A stretch of DNA of 64,000 nucleotides, taken from positions 13,365,561 through 13,429,560 of the forward strand of contig NC_069093.1 of NCBI RefSeq assembly GCF_947172395.1, given 5' to 3'. The translations under genes were made by a program, and so were the position numbers. The notes beneath the pieces are model-generated. The model was given only the letters and a program-made list of their open reading frames with translations. It did not search any database and was not told the origin of the DNA. The first letter of the stretch is position 1; every line of letters begins with the position of its first letter. The DNA is from Bicyclus anynana. Taxonomy: Eukaryota; Arthropoda; Insecta; Lepidoptera; Nymphalidae. Below are positions 10,673 through 20,615 of this stretch, piece after piece.

Positions 10673-10905
10673 CGAACCTCCCACCAGCCAAACTTTTTGG
10701 GTGGTAGTTAGGTAGTTACCACCCTACCGACAAAGACGTACCGCCAAGCGATTTAGCGTTCCGGTACGATGTCGTGTAGAAACCGAAAGGGGTGTGGATT
10801 TCATCCTCCTCCTAACAAGTTAGCCCGCTTCCATCTTAGACTTAATCATCATTTACCATCACGTGAGATTGTAGTCAAGGGCTAATTTGTAAAGAAAAAA
10901 AAAGT
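10673..10905 (+). mobile_element. SINE-A copy, 5'-truncated
   Basis: It starts inside the body (CCTCCCACCAGCCA) and runs through GTTCCGGTACGATGTCGTGT and TCATCCTCCTCCTAACAAG to GGCTAATTTGTAAAGAAAAAAAAAG. A short A-rich tail is present; the tRNA-like head is absent. Confidence 0.85.
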
Positions 10906-11603
10906 TTTCATGTTAAATAAATTTTGAGTTTAAAGAGTAGCCAAATTGCCCTCAAATGGTTCGTGTAAAGATACTATTTGTCGCTTTGTCAGCCGTTCTC
11001 TCTATTTGGCGAACGCACTCTCGTGCATCTCGATACAATTACGAATAATGATAGTATCACATGTTGAATTTCATCATCTCGTCATCGTATTGTATTTGAT
11101 CGGCAACACCGTCAAACCGCCCGGAGCCGAGTCAAATTATTTTAATATTGATAATGATAACAATGTACCATTTAGGATCTAATAGTGGTCGTGATAGTGC
11201 GTTGCGTCAACTGGACTGGATAATGTGGTCAATTTATCAGCTCATTGGAATAATCATCACAATTCGAACGGAATACCAATGACGGTAATGGTGTAACACC
11301 TTAAATGACCTTTCCGACGCGGTTGGCAAATGGAAACACCATTGGATCCTGATTGCGATTACTGTTTTGTTGTTCTAGTTACGTAATCCGTGCAGGTTCC
11401 TACTGCGATTATTATCTGTGTCACAATCTTTTTCAGCTCTTTGTTTTTCTGATCATTTTCGGAAACTTAAATTATTATTAATTCAAACGCGAACCTTCCC
11501 GTTCAACTCACGGAGCGAGACCAATTCGTATTAGAAACGACCTTCATGCATCCGTTTATTGTATGGAAAGCGTTTTATACCAAATTTAGTATTTTAAAAA
11601 ATA
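10906..11603. other. No feature seen
   Basis: About 0.7 kb without recognised gene or repeat. Confidence 0.35.
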
Positions 11604-11808
11604 CTAGTTGACGCAGCGTGGTTTTATCCACGTGGTTTCCGTTCCCGTAGGAATACGGGGATAATATATAGCCTATAGCCTTCCTCGATAAATGGGCTAT
11701 CTAACAATGAAAGAATTTATCAAATCAGACCAGTTCCTGAGATTAGCGCGTTCAATTAAACAAACAAACAAACACACAAACTCTTCAGCTTTATAATATT
11801 AGTATAGA
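11604..11808 (-). mobile_element. HEL-1 copy (Helitron-like), complete ends
   Basis: On the minus strand it begins A|TCTATACTAATATTATAAAG and ends GTCAACTAG|T. The internal GTTTGTTTGTTTG tract is expanded. Confidence 0.9.
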
Positions 11809-11836
11809 TATTGTGAGTAGGTTGCCCTAATATTTC

Positions 11837-11881
11837 CTGGCCAAACTATTATTAACTATCATTAATGGTAGTTTGGCCAGG
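11837..11881. repeat. Perfect inverted repeat, 13-bp arms
   Basis: CCTGGCCAAACTA at 11837-11849 pairs with TAGTTTGGCCAGG at 11869-11881 across a 19-base AT-rich loop. Confidence 0.75.
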
Positions 11882-12166
11882 AGTTTTGAAGCAATTTGCA
11901 ACAAAATGTTCAACATCCCAATGATGATTTAAAACACTTTTCATCTAATAAACAGATAGGTGAAGTTCGTTTCTAATTCGGATATTGTAATATTAATCTA
12001 TGTCCGGAAATTATAATTTCTAAACTGACTCGTTCCGACAAATATGTACCTACAAGTGATTTTACGTTCAGGTATATACCATATCCAGTGTACAATCGAT
12101 CAAATTACCACTATCTTAGTTTATTTAGTACCAAGGGAGTTTGTTGGTGATGTACAAAATGTAAAA

Positions 12167-12440
12167 AAATCGGTTGTCTGCAAAGATGGTTTACTGGCGG
12201 TGGTTAGACAACGTCAGAAAATACTGATAGAATGGTTGCATTTTTGAAAAGAAATTTTCAATTTACGTATTTAAAACAATAAATAAATAAAATACTGTTT
12301 AATGATCTTCATAGACCAGAATATAATTATTTCTTGTAAAAAAAAGTTAGCAACCCTGGATCGAGGGAACGACGCATGACGTCATCTTTTTTCGAGTGTG
12401 CAGGTTTCATCGAATTATAAGACGTTGTCACGTCAAAAAA
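12167..12440. mobile_element. MITE-2 copy (carries TGACGTCA)
   Basis: This is one of three related segments (with 33857-34126 and 35336-35555) that run from AAATCGGTTGTCTG through AGACCAGAATATA, GTTAGCAACCCTGG and ACGACGCATGACGTCATC to AAGACGTTGTCACGTCAAA. GACAACGTC near the left and GACGTTGTC at the right are complementary, so the family probably has inverted ends. The small ORF (12044-12247) entering it is not a gene. Class is inferred. Confidence 0.65.
12377..12384. promoter_or_regulatory. Perfect CRE/ATF-type palindrome in MITE-2
   Basis: TGACGTCA, inside GCATGACGTCATC, is retained in all three MITE-2 copies. It is the consensus of CREB/ATF bZIP factors; activity is not shown by sequence. 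Confidence 0.4.
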
Positions 12441-13361
12441 ACACGAGCGAAACCGCAGGATGAAGCAAGTATGAAAGTATTTACATTTACCTCAAAATAA
12501 ATGTTATCCTAAATCTGGGCGCAAATTCGGACAAAACATTTCGGGCATACCTTCTGAAACTTCAAATGCGTGAAAGTAGAAAAGGCTGGCCCTCGGGGAT
12601 ATGAGCTTTGGGGAGCCCCGATCAAAGGGCCGGTGTGATTTACACCGGCTCTCGCGTACAAACTATAAACCACACGCAAGGAACCGCCCGCTTTGATGAA
12701 AGGAAACGCAAATCGTGTGAGACATTTAGATCTATTTTTTAGTGGCGATAAAATTAAAAAGTTTCAAGCTTTTGATAGACTATCCGACTTAGTTTGACCC
12801 AATTGTGATGATGACTAGGTTTGAATAATATTGAATTTTATGATACATTCGGGTAAATTAAATAAAAAAGCAAAGATTGTCTGGGTATTTGCAAAATAAA
12901 TAAGACTATAAAATTTCAAAATCTATTATAAATCTTTTATCGTAATTAGATGAAAATTCATACAGTTTTGGCATCCTTACATGTGACATTTTTCAATACG
13001 TGAACTATAAACATAAACGCACAAATAACAAAGATATTAGTAATTTTGTTTGAACGTCCATACAAATCTAACGATCATTATGTACACGACGTCATTAAAT
13101 CGTACCATTTTGTATGGGGCGTTTTTCAGGGATCCGCGGCAGCGCCGCAAATCTGACCCTTTAAATCCTTGTAGCTCCGAAAGTAATGATCGCAGATACC
13201 CTGTTACTTTTACAAAATTGCTTTACTATTAGCATACTCTTAATTTGAAAAAAAAAACTGTCATCATCCCTATTGTAACATGGAGAACGAAAGGGAATTT
13301 AGGTTTTTTTAATCGATTCTTTGATTACAATTACGATCCACGCGGCATCGCCATGTATTTT
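12441..13361. other. No gene seen; GC-rich hairpin patch
   Basis: At about 12590-12660 a GC-rich patch contains CCGGTGT-GATTT-ACACCGG (12631-12649) and a TCGGGG...CCCCGA pair. Otherwise nothing is supported. Confidence 0.4.
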
Positions 13362-13405
13362 CAATTTATACAAATAAATGCAATGGTATTTATTTGTATA
13401 AATTG
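13362..13405. repeat. Perfect inverted repeat, 18-bp arms
   Basis: CAATTTATACAAATAAAT at 13362-13379 is exactly complementary to 13388-13405, with an 8-base loop. Confidence 0.9.
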
Positions 13406-14546
13406 GAACACTAAACGCCTGTTAAGAAGACAAGCTAATTTTGTTTAATTTAGCAACACTATGCCACAACCGTATGTACTATACTATACAAATATCAGAC
13501 ACAACATATCTCGAATTAAATTGATAAAGTAACATCACTCGATATAGTGAATGAAGTAAATTAGTATTATTTTATAAATACTGTCTAAATATTCCTGTAT
13601 TATTTTGAGAAAATTGGTATATTTCATTCATTGCTTCATATAAACACGTTTTTAAAGTACGAGTAGGTATATAAACGTAGGTTGAGCTATTGACTCTATC
13701 TTAATTACAATTGAGAAAGGTCATCGCGAAATCTCGAAAACCGCTTGACGTATAAAGATGAAATTTGACGGGGAAGTGGTTTATAGTTAGTAAGTGCCCG
13801 CTAAGAACAGATTTTTCGATAGTGCTGGATTAAGGAGGTCAAAGGGTTGTCAATATAATTTTCAATTCCATCCAAGTTAGGTATAGCCCAGTGCTATAAT
13901 ATATAAAAACCATAAAGGATTAAACTCTTAAAACCACGTTAATTGAGAGTTGGAGCTAATGAATCCGATCGTCTGACCAAATAATTCATCGGAATTATCC
14001 AACCAATGTCGGGAATTTTCAATTATGTCAATGTTGGCAAATCAGATTGGCACGTTTATTGCGGGCCTATGCTATGTTTCGTCGGGATGGTTGGCGCCAA
14101 GTTGGATCGTCTGTTGACATCAATTAACGTTAAACTCGTTCCTACTAGCCTTCGTAACACTGTTTCTAATCTCGGTAGCTACCCGAGAAGTAATAATTTC
14201 ATTGCTCGTAAAGTTAATTTAGTGCAGATTTTCCTAGATCATGTTTCATCTGGGTGAAACCTAAGTTTCTCTGAGTCGAGTACAGAGATCAGATGTTATA
14301 AAGTCGGATTAGTTACACAATTTAGGTATAACTCAAGAAGGAGTAATTGTATCTGGATTTGGCACAGAGATAGATTAAACCTGGAATGCTATTCCAGATT
14401 TAATTTATCTTTGTACATAATAGGCAATAATATACTCAATCATATACTTAATTTATAAATGCGTGAGTTTGTTAGTTATATTTTTCAGGCTTCACAGCTA
14501 AACCGATCTTAAAAAATAAATGGCACATAGATAATAATATATTGTA
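13406..14546. other. No feature seen
   Basis: About 1.1 kb of mostly AT-rich sequence. The ORF at 14006-14257 (83 codons) has no recognisable domain. Confidence 0.35.
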
Positions 14547-14754
14547 ATAGCGGACGCCGGCGACTTGGTCCGCGTGAAATTTAGTTTTTCACAAATCCCT
14601 CGGAGACCAAAGATTTTTCCGAGATGAAAGTAGTCTGTGTGTTAATCTAGAGTAAAACCTATTTCTATACCAAATTTTAGCCAAATCAGTCCAGTACCTG
14701 AAGAGTAACAAACATCCAAACAAACATCCGTACAAACTTTCGCATTTCGTAGGA
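14547..14754 (-). mobile_element. HEL-2 copy (Helitron-like)
   Basis: On the minus strand from TCCTACGAAATGCG to CGCCGGCGTCCGCTA. The terminal CTAG has become CTAT. The core (GATTAACACACAGAC, AAATCTTTGGTCTCC) is diverged. Confidence 0.75.
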
Positions 14755-15639
14755 TAAGATTCTAGAGCACAGCAAGCACATTTTATATCAGAAATTAAAG
14801 AGTAACTATCCCGCAAGATCTTACGAAACGCCTTAATGAAACAATTAACTTCCTGATTAATTGGTGCGTTCATTTGAATTAAAAAAGGTATTCTTTATTA
14901 CACCAAAATGTAATAATATAAGAATGAACAAAATTAACAGCAAACCATCAGAAGAGTAAAAAGTAGTAAGTACCTACGCCAAAAAAGAAAAACATGGCAA
15001 CTGCCATTTCATCTATATCCGTGGCATTTAATTAAAAATGGATCCAGCATTGTCCGAAGCAAAAATGTCCCGAGCTCGATCGCCAAACAGACAGACAGCT
15101 GCAATTTATGAGTCGTTTTATTTCTGTGTTATGTCTATATAAATGTGTAACTAACACTTGCTTTTCTTTATTGCTTGGTGATCAATTGCCCATACTGTTT
15201 TGTTTACTAGATATGTTTGTGCGCTTTCATTTTTCAAATTGCTTTTATACACGTATCATGAGGAATAAATTTCGCACAATTTAACAGACTAAATCTAAGG
15301 CTTCGCTAATTAGAACAGTATAGTTGAACCAACAGAGAAAAGATATCTCGATTTCAGAAAAAAGAAATATTACATAGCGTTTGACATATAATTCGGAGAT
15401 TCGGGAAATTCAGATGTACAAACGTACAAAATGCCATAGCCTAAAATGTCATACCAAAAGTTTTCTTTAACATAAATAAACTTTTGTTTAAAACCAGCTC
15501 GTAATAGCTAACTACAGGGTTAGGTCTTCCTCCTTACACCTAAGATTTGGTTGCTTGACCCACCAGTTGCTGCTACCAAGAACTGCTACTAAAAATTATT
15601 TTGAAAATAAGAAAAAAAACAATATTTCATAGCCCGTTG
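14755..15639. other. No feature seen
   Basis: No supported gene or repeat in about 0.9 kb. Confidence 0.35.
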
Positions 15640-15705
15640 CGAACCTAGGACCTTAACTTCGAAGAACTGAAGCCGCACTGTACCAAAGAGGAACATTAGA
15701 GCCTA
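15640..15705 (-). repeat. tRNA-like SINE head, degenerate
   Basis: On the minus strand TTGGTACAGTGCGG resembles an A box and GGTTCGCAAC a B box, about 40 bases apart. No acceptor stem can be closed, so this is SINE debris rather than a tRNA gene. Confidence 0.45.
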
Positions 15706-17022
15706 AACAAATGAAACACATTTTATCTTGTTTACAAAACACATAAATTCATCGTAACGGGATTCGTACAAATATTGACGGTCAAATATCTCGTTCACTC
15801 CACGTGAACTCCTAACATAAATCATAAGGACGATGACAGGCATTTGAAACCGTTTAACGCGTAATATGTAGAACAGAACCCCTATAAGGGAGCTGAGCTG
15901 ACGCATCGGAAAAGGTGTTTGGTGGAACAATCAATAACCGTCCCACTTTCCTTGACCTTTCTCTCCCCACCTCGCCAGCATCGCAAAGGCCAATAGAAAC
16001 GGCTTCCTTTGAAATCGGCAGCTCATTTTATTCTGGCCTAGCATAAGTTCCAAGCTCTCGCACATCAGTAAATATAATCCGGTCAATAACATAAATTTTT
16101 TCGAGGCAAGGTTCTTTATTGGATTCGTCGGCGCCCGAAAGCTATTGACCCCACTCGGATGGGACCTTCCAAATAATTGAAAAGTTTCAATGTACCAAAA
16201 TCTCGCGCAGTCAAATAAGAAATCGGTATCGCAAAAAGTAAGTAAGTTCTTATAAAGACTTGATTAGGCGATTTTGTAAGCTCCTAAAGAATTGCGTACG
16301 CGTACTATTCTCAAATCATTCAGGGTTATGTATATAGCTTCGTACAAATTTTTGGATAAGTGTTATAGTGAGAATCAAGGAAGGTAAAATTAGGAATTAA
16401 AAATATAGTCTATGTTAGTCGGTAAAAAGATGTAGCGTGCAAACGGTGAAAGTATTTTGAATATTATCTCGTAGTTTTTTCAGAAACAAACGAATTTAAA
16501 AACAAATCTTACTTCTTTATAATAATTAGTTTAGATAAGCTTGAACCTCTAGACCATAATATGGTACAGATATTTATTATTTTCAATGATAAATTGTTGT
16601 CAACGTCAATATTTCGTCTTTTAAACAACAAAGAAATAAGACATCGTTGTTTTTGTATGTTTTGTCCTCCTGCTGCATATAATTTGAGTAGGTACCTTCG
16701 AGGCAAGAGCTCTCCAAGCCGCACCTCATCAGTGCTTTCCCTGAGGCATGATAGTCGTTAAGCGCAAACCTCACATGCAAAAAAACAACGTCACCCATCG
16801 CATCCATTTGTCATACGGAGTCAAGGTCTGATGGATTTCCGACTATTTTCTTACAATTAATGACAAGTTGGTGCTAGTATGCAATTTCAGCTGTTAGAAG
16901 ATAACTTACCGCGTTTTTTTCAAGAAGTTTATTCTATTCAATATACATTTAGTTCTAGGAAGTATAAAATATTATCTTAAGGGTGGGGTACGTTATTATT
17001 TTAAACTTTAATGAGGTTATTA
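15706..17022. other. About 1.3 kb without recognised repeat
   Basis: No transposon signature and no domain-bearing ORF. It is one of the longer repeat-free stretches here, so it is more likely than its surroundings to hold conserved non-coding sequence. Confidence 0.35.
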
Positions 17023-17245
17023 TCATCATTCAGCTCACTGTTGAGCGCGAGTTTCCTCTCACAATGAGCGGGTTTATGCTAATGGTCCAGACACTAATAG
17101 TCAATGCAGATTGACAGACTTTACACACATAGAGAATTAAGAAAATTATCAAGTATGCAAGTTTCCTCACTATTTTCTTCCTTCATAGTTTGAGACACGT
17201 GATATTTAATTTCTTAAAAAATGCAGAAAAGTTGGAGGTCTCTAT
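17023..17245 (-). mobile_element. SINE-B copy, 5'-truncated
   Basis: It reads on the minus strand through GTTGGAG, AGAAATTAAATATCACGTGT, AATTCTCTATGTGTGTAAAG and GAGAGGAAACTCGCGCTCAA to ATGATAAT. The head is missing. Confidence 0.8.
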
Positions 17246-18152
17246 TGGACATTGTACTGTCAAATAAAAACAGGTTTTCACCATATGAAGTAACTTATTT
17301 GTGGTAAATACCTAATGATATGTCAAACTCGGTTGTTGCATTGGGTGTGTTTGACAAATTGCATGCAATACGCCGGGGGAGATGGGGGAACATCTCAGCA
17401 CTTGTCAGGGTAGCCAGGGGTAGAGCGCGGCGCACCTCTTTCGCACTTAGGGGAACTTGAGACAAATGCTCGCCTGTGTAACGTGAAACATTTTGTTTCC
17501 GACGGCGCGACGGCCTGAGGTTCCGACGAGACGACGCTTCTGCGGAAAGGAATGCCTTTAAGAAACAAACTTTATCGGCTGATGTGATAAATTTATTCGC
17601 GATTTATCTGTAGGTCTTAATAACGGTTGGAGTTGTGTGATAGAATTATACATCAGTGGATAGAAGGACAGTTTACCTAGTGACGAATGTCATGCTGAAA
17701 TAACCAGTTTGCATTGTTTTGTGTTGTCGGAATGATAAGAGAGAAAAACAGATAAGAGAAAGGAAGAAAAACGGAGAGAGAATATCTTTTATTATGTTAT
17801 TATGTTTATTTCTATTTGTACGATTTTTGAAAAAAAAATCTCGTTTTTTAAGCAAAGATTAAACTCTGTGGATTATTGGTAATGATTGGTGTAGAGTTAG
17901 AAATGATTTGATTTTAATCTTCTTTGTTTTATTTAATTCTTGTTATATGTATATATATATATGTACGGTATGCATACCGTGAGACATAGGTACGTACCTA
18001 CATTATGATATGTATTGGTGGGGAAAAATTTTCATTTTGTACAATTTGTACGTATAGTGCCTATCCTAGATAAAATTCTTGTGCACGCCACTGGTTGATA
18101 ACGTATATTATGTACGATAAAAGAACACCGAAGATGCATACCCGATAAAAGT
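17246..18152. other. No gene seen
   Basis: A moderately GC-rich block lies at 17365-17540. A TA dinucleotide run (17946-17961) and the palindromic GGTATGCATACC (17967-17978) are the only other structures noticed. Confidence 0.35.
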
Positions 18153-18170
18153 AAATAAATAAAACATTAC
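18153..18170 (+). repeat. Candidate 5' target-site duplication of the LINE
   Basis: AAATAAATAAAACATTAC here matches AAATAAATAAACATTAC at 24062-24078 but for one A. It may flank the full LINE; the A-rich part could match by chance, the CATTAC part less easily. Confidence 0.45.
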
Positions 18171-18609
18171 CTTTCATTACGTGTGTATTGAACCGAATCA
18201 ATAATTATTTATATTAAAGAAATAAATAGTATCGGATAAATTACGATACTTTATTACGTTTGGCAAAACCCCGGACAAGTTCACAGGTATCATCCGAGAC
18301 GGGTTGCCTTATAAGGAGCGCCGGCATTTTTCTTTTAAAGAGAAAGTTTTTGTATGCAAGCCGGAGTCTCAGCCAACCCTGGGGCTTAAGTATTTGCATT
18401 TCTTTTCCACGTAACTTGGACCCGACTCATTCTTTGTACAATCCTTTGCACGCCGCTGTTGTCTTGCGTATTTTTTGCTAAGTTTTCTTGATGCATTTTT
18501 TTTATCTGAAAACTCGTCTACGAGGGCTGTATGAAAAGGTACTTACTGTGAAAAGATAAGCTATAATAATAAAGATATTTGTTTTAATATTTTCCATAAA
18601 TCTTGTTGG

Positions 18610-18740
18610 TGTTTTTGTGTGTGTTTTCTTTATGTAAAATTCTTTATATGTTTTCTTCGTGTGTTTTCTTCATGTGTAATTCTTTATGTGTTTTCTTTAT
18701 GTGTAATTCTTTGTGTTTTCTTTATGTGTTTCTTCATGTT
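18610..18740 (+). repeat. Imperfect tandem repeat in putative LINE 5' UTR
   Basis: Units built from TGTGTTTTCTTTATGTGTAA and TTCTTTATG repeat about five times with length variation. Internal 5' UTR repeats occur in several LINE groups; here they may carry promoter function, which is inference. Confidence 0.6.
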
Positions 18741-19156
18741 GGTCTCAAAAAAATTACATGAAACAAAAACATTTTAATAGTAGTCTATTTTTACGTTCTT
18801 TGTACTTATTATATACTTTGTACTCATTTTATTCATATAAAATCAATGTTAATAATAATTTACTAATTTCCAAAACAATCAAACATCAATTTTATGCTAA
18901 ACATTAATTTTATGCTTAAAAAAGGTTACTTGTGGGTAGGCATAAAGAAACTAACTAATTTAAGTCATCTGTAATATTTTCTATTTTAAAAATACTTAGA
19001 AGTGTTATAAAGTTTAAACATATGTACCTGTGAATAACCTAAGCCTGCCGGCTTCTTCTAATTATATTTGCACAGGCCTTGAGCTTTTTATTGTGACCGT
19101 GTGTTATTTTACATTATCTAACCTCACTTTTTTCACTGTCACTTCACTGTTATAAT

Positions 19157-19900
19157 ATGGAGTCTCTAAAAAGCAACATAAATGAAATCAGCGAACATTT
19201 CAATAAAAGAATGGAAGAGTTCCAGAAGGAGTTAAGAGCAGCAATCCCAGCCACCAGTCCAACATCAAATTTAAACTCCCAGTTTTTGGCCTTCCGGGCA
19301 TTTGTTTTAACTGCGCTGGATAATCTGCAACTGCAGCTTGAGCTTCTTAGTAAACAACAAGATGATTTGGAGATGCGTTCCAGGCGAAAGATTCTTCTTG
19401 TACACGGAATGCCAGAAGAAGATAAAGAAGTTCTTGGAGTTAAAATCTCATCCATCTTGTCGGAACATCTTAGGCTACCGGAGCTGACACCTGAAGCAAT
19501 TAGCCGCAGTCACCGCTTGGGTCGTCCTGGTGATAAACCACGGGCTGTTCTAGTCAAATTTAAGGACTGGTCGCTAAAAGACGTGGTTTGGTCATCTAAA
19601 GCAAAATTGAAAGGCACAGGGGTGACATTGTCAGAATTCTTAATAAAAAGCCGCCATTCAACTTTTCTGGCGGCCCGACAGCGATTTGGCGTAGCAAAAT
19701 GCTGGACCAAGGACGGTAGCATTATAGTGCTTGACCAGGCTGGTCAGAGACACCGGATCTCGTCAATGAAAGAATTAATTGCTATCCCGACGTCCACGCA
19801 GAATACGTCTGCGCCTGCTGCTCCTCCTAATGCCGCAGCTGTTGCTTCACGGGACAACAAAGGTCCCAATTCCAAATTGAAGAGAACGGGCAGGAGATAA
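19157..19900 (+). CDS. LINE ORF1 protein (coiled coil, RRM-like, C-terminal domain)
   Basis: The 247-residue product is the likely nucleic-acid chaperone that packages the LINE RNA in the cytoplasm. Residues about 1-80 are rich in heptad-like leucine and charged positions (SEHFNKRMEEFQKEL, LDNLQLQLELLSKQQDDLEM), fitting a coiled-coil trimerisation region. Residues about 73-150 (RRKILLVHGMPEE ... ISRSHRLG ... PRAVLVKF) match the RRM-like core of L1-type ORF1 proteins, and about 160-210 the small C-terminal domain (FLAARQRFGVAKCW, GSIIVLDQ). The tail is basic (SKLKRTGRR). No CCHC zinc knuckle is present, unlike many Jockey ORF1 proteins. The ATG at 19157 follows in-frame non-coding sequence and has A at +4 replaced by G, giving a fair start context. 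Function is inferred from family architecture. Confidence 0.85.
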   Translation: MESLKSNINEISEHFNKRMEEFQKELRAAIPATSPTSNLNSQFLAFRAFVLTALDNLQLQLELLSKQQDDLEMRSRRKILLVHGMPEEDKEVLGVKISSILSEHLRLPELTPEAISRSHRLGRPGDKPRAVLVKFKDWSLKDVVWSSKAKLKGTGVTLSEFLIKSRHSTFLAARQRFGVAKCWTKDGSIIVLDQAGQRHRISSMKELIAIPTSTQNTSAPAAPPNAAAVASRDNKGPNSKLKRTGRR

Positions 19901-20615
19901 GCTGTGTATATTTGATGTATCACTCGTATCTCGCGATTAGTGTTTTTCTTTGATGCGTAATGTTTGTTATATAATTAGTTTAATTCATTCAGATACTTAT
20001 TAGTAGTTCGGAGAACGCATCAAATCAACGCAGGTAATTTGATTTAAATTTTTTTTTTACTCCGTAATTATAATTTTATCACAATCTAAACTAAACTGAC
20101 ATTGACAACTGACACTGTCAAATTTTAATCAAAGTCAAACTTATTTGTCAAAGTTCATTGCCATAGACTATATATTTTGCTGTGAAATCGTCTTAGACCA
20201 TAGATAATCCTTTGTCAAAGTCTCAGACTAATTACAATTCATTAGACAATCGTTTCCTCACTTTAGTTTGTAAGATTGTAGATATAATTATTTGTAATAC
20301 CTTAGTTTATTTTTCGTTTTAATTTTTGTAATTGTGGTTTGTGTTTCTCTTGTATTATTATTATTATTATTTTATTATTTTGTTCTTTGTAAATCTGTGT
20401 AAATGTACTTCTTTTCTGTAAAACTTTAATCAGCTGGCGGCTTAGGATACCTATTGGGTGCATAACTTAGTATTTCAAGGCACAAAATTTATTATAGTAT
20501 TATATTATATTTAATAATATTATATTGATTATCTTATATTATTTATTTATATTTTATTAATCATTTATTTATTTACTTATTTATTTATTTATTTTTTATA
20601 TAATTTTATACAGTT
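19901..20615 (+). other. LINE inter-ORF spacer
   Basis: This is 715 bp of AT-rich, stop-rich sequence with ATT and TTTA microsatellite-like runs (20356-20380, 20535-20595). Such a long spacer is unusual, as LINE ORFs often overlap or nearly abut. It raises the question of how ORF2 is translated. Confidence 0.6.
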
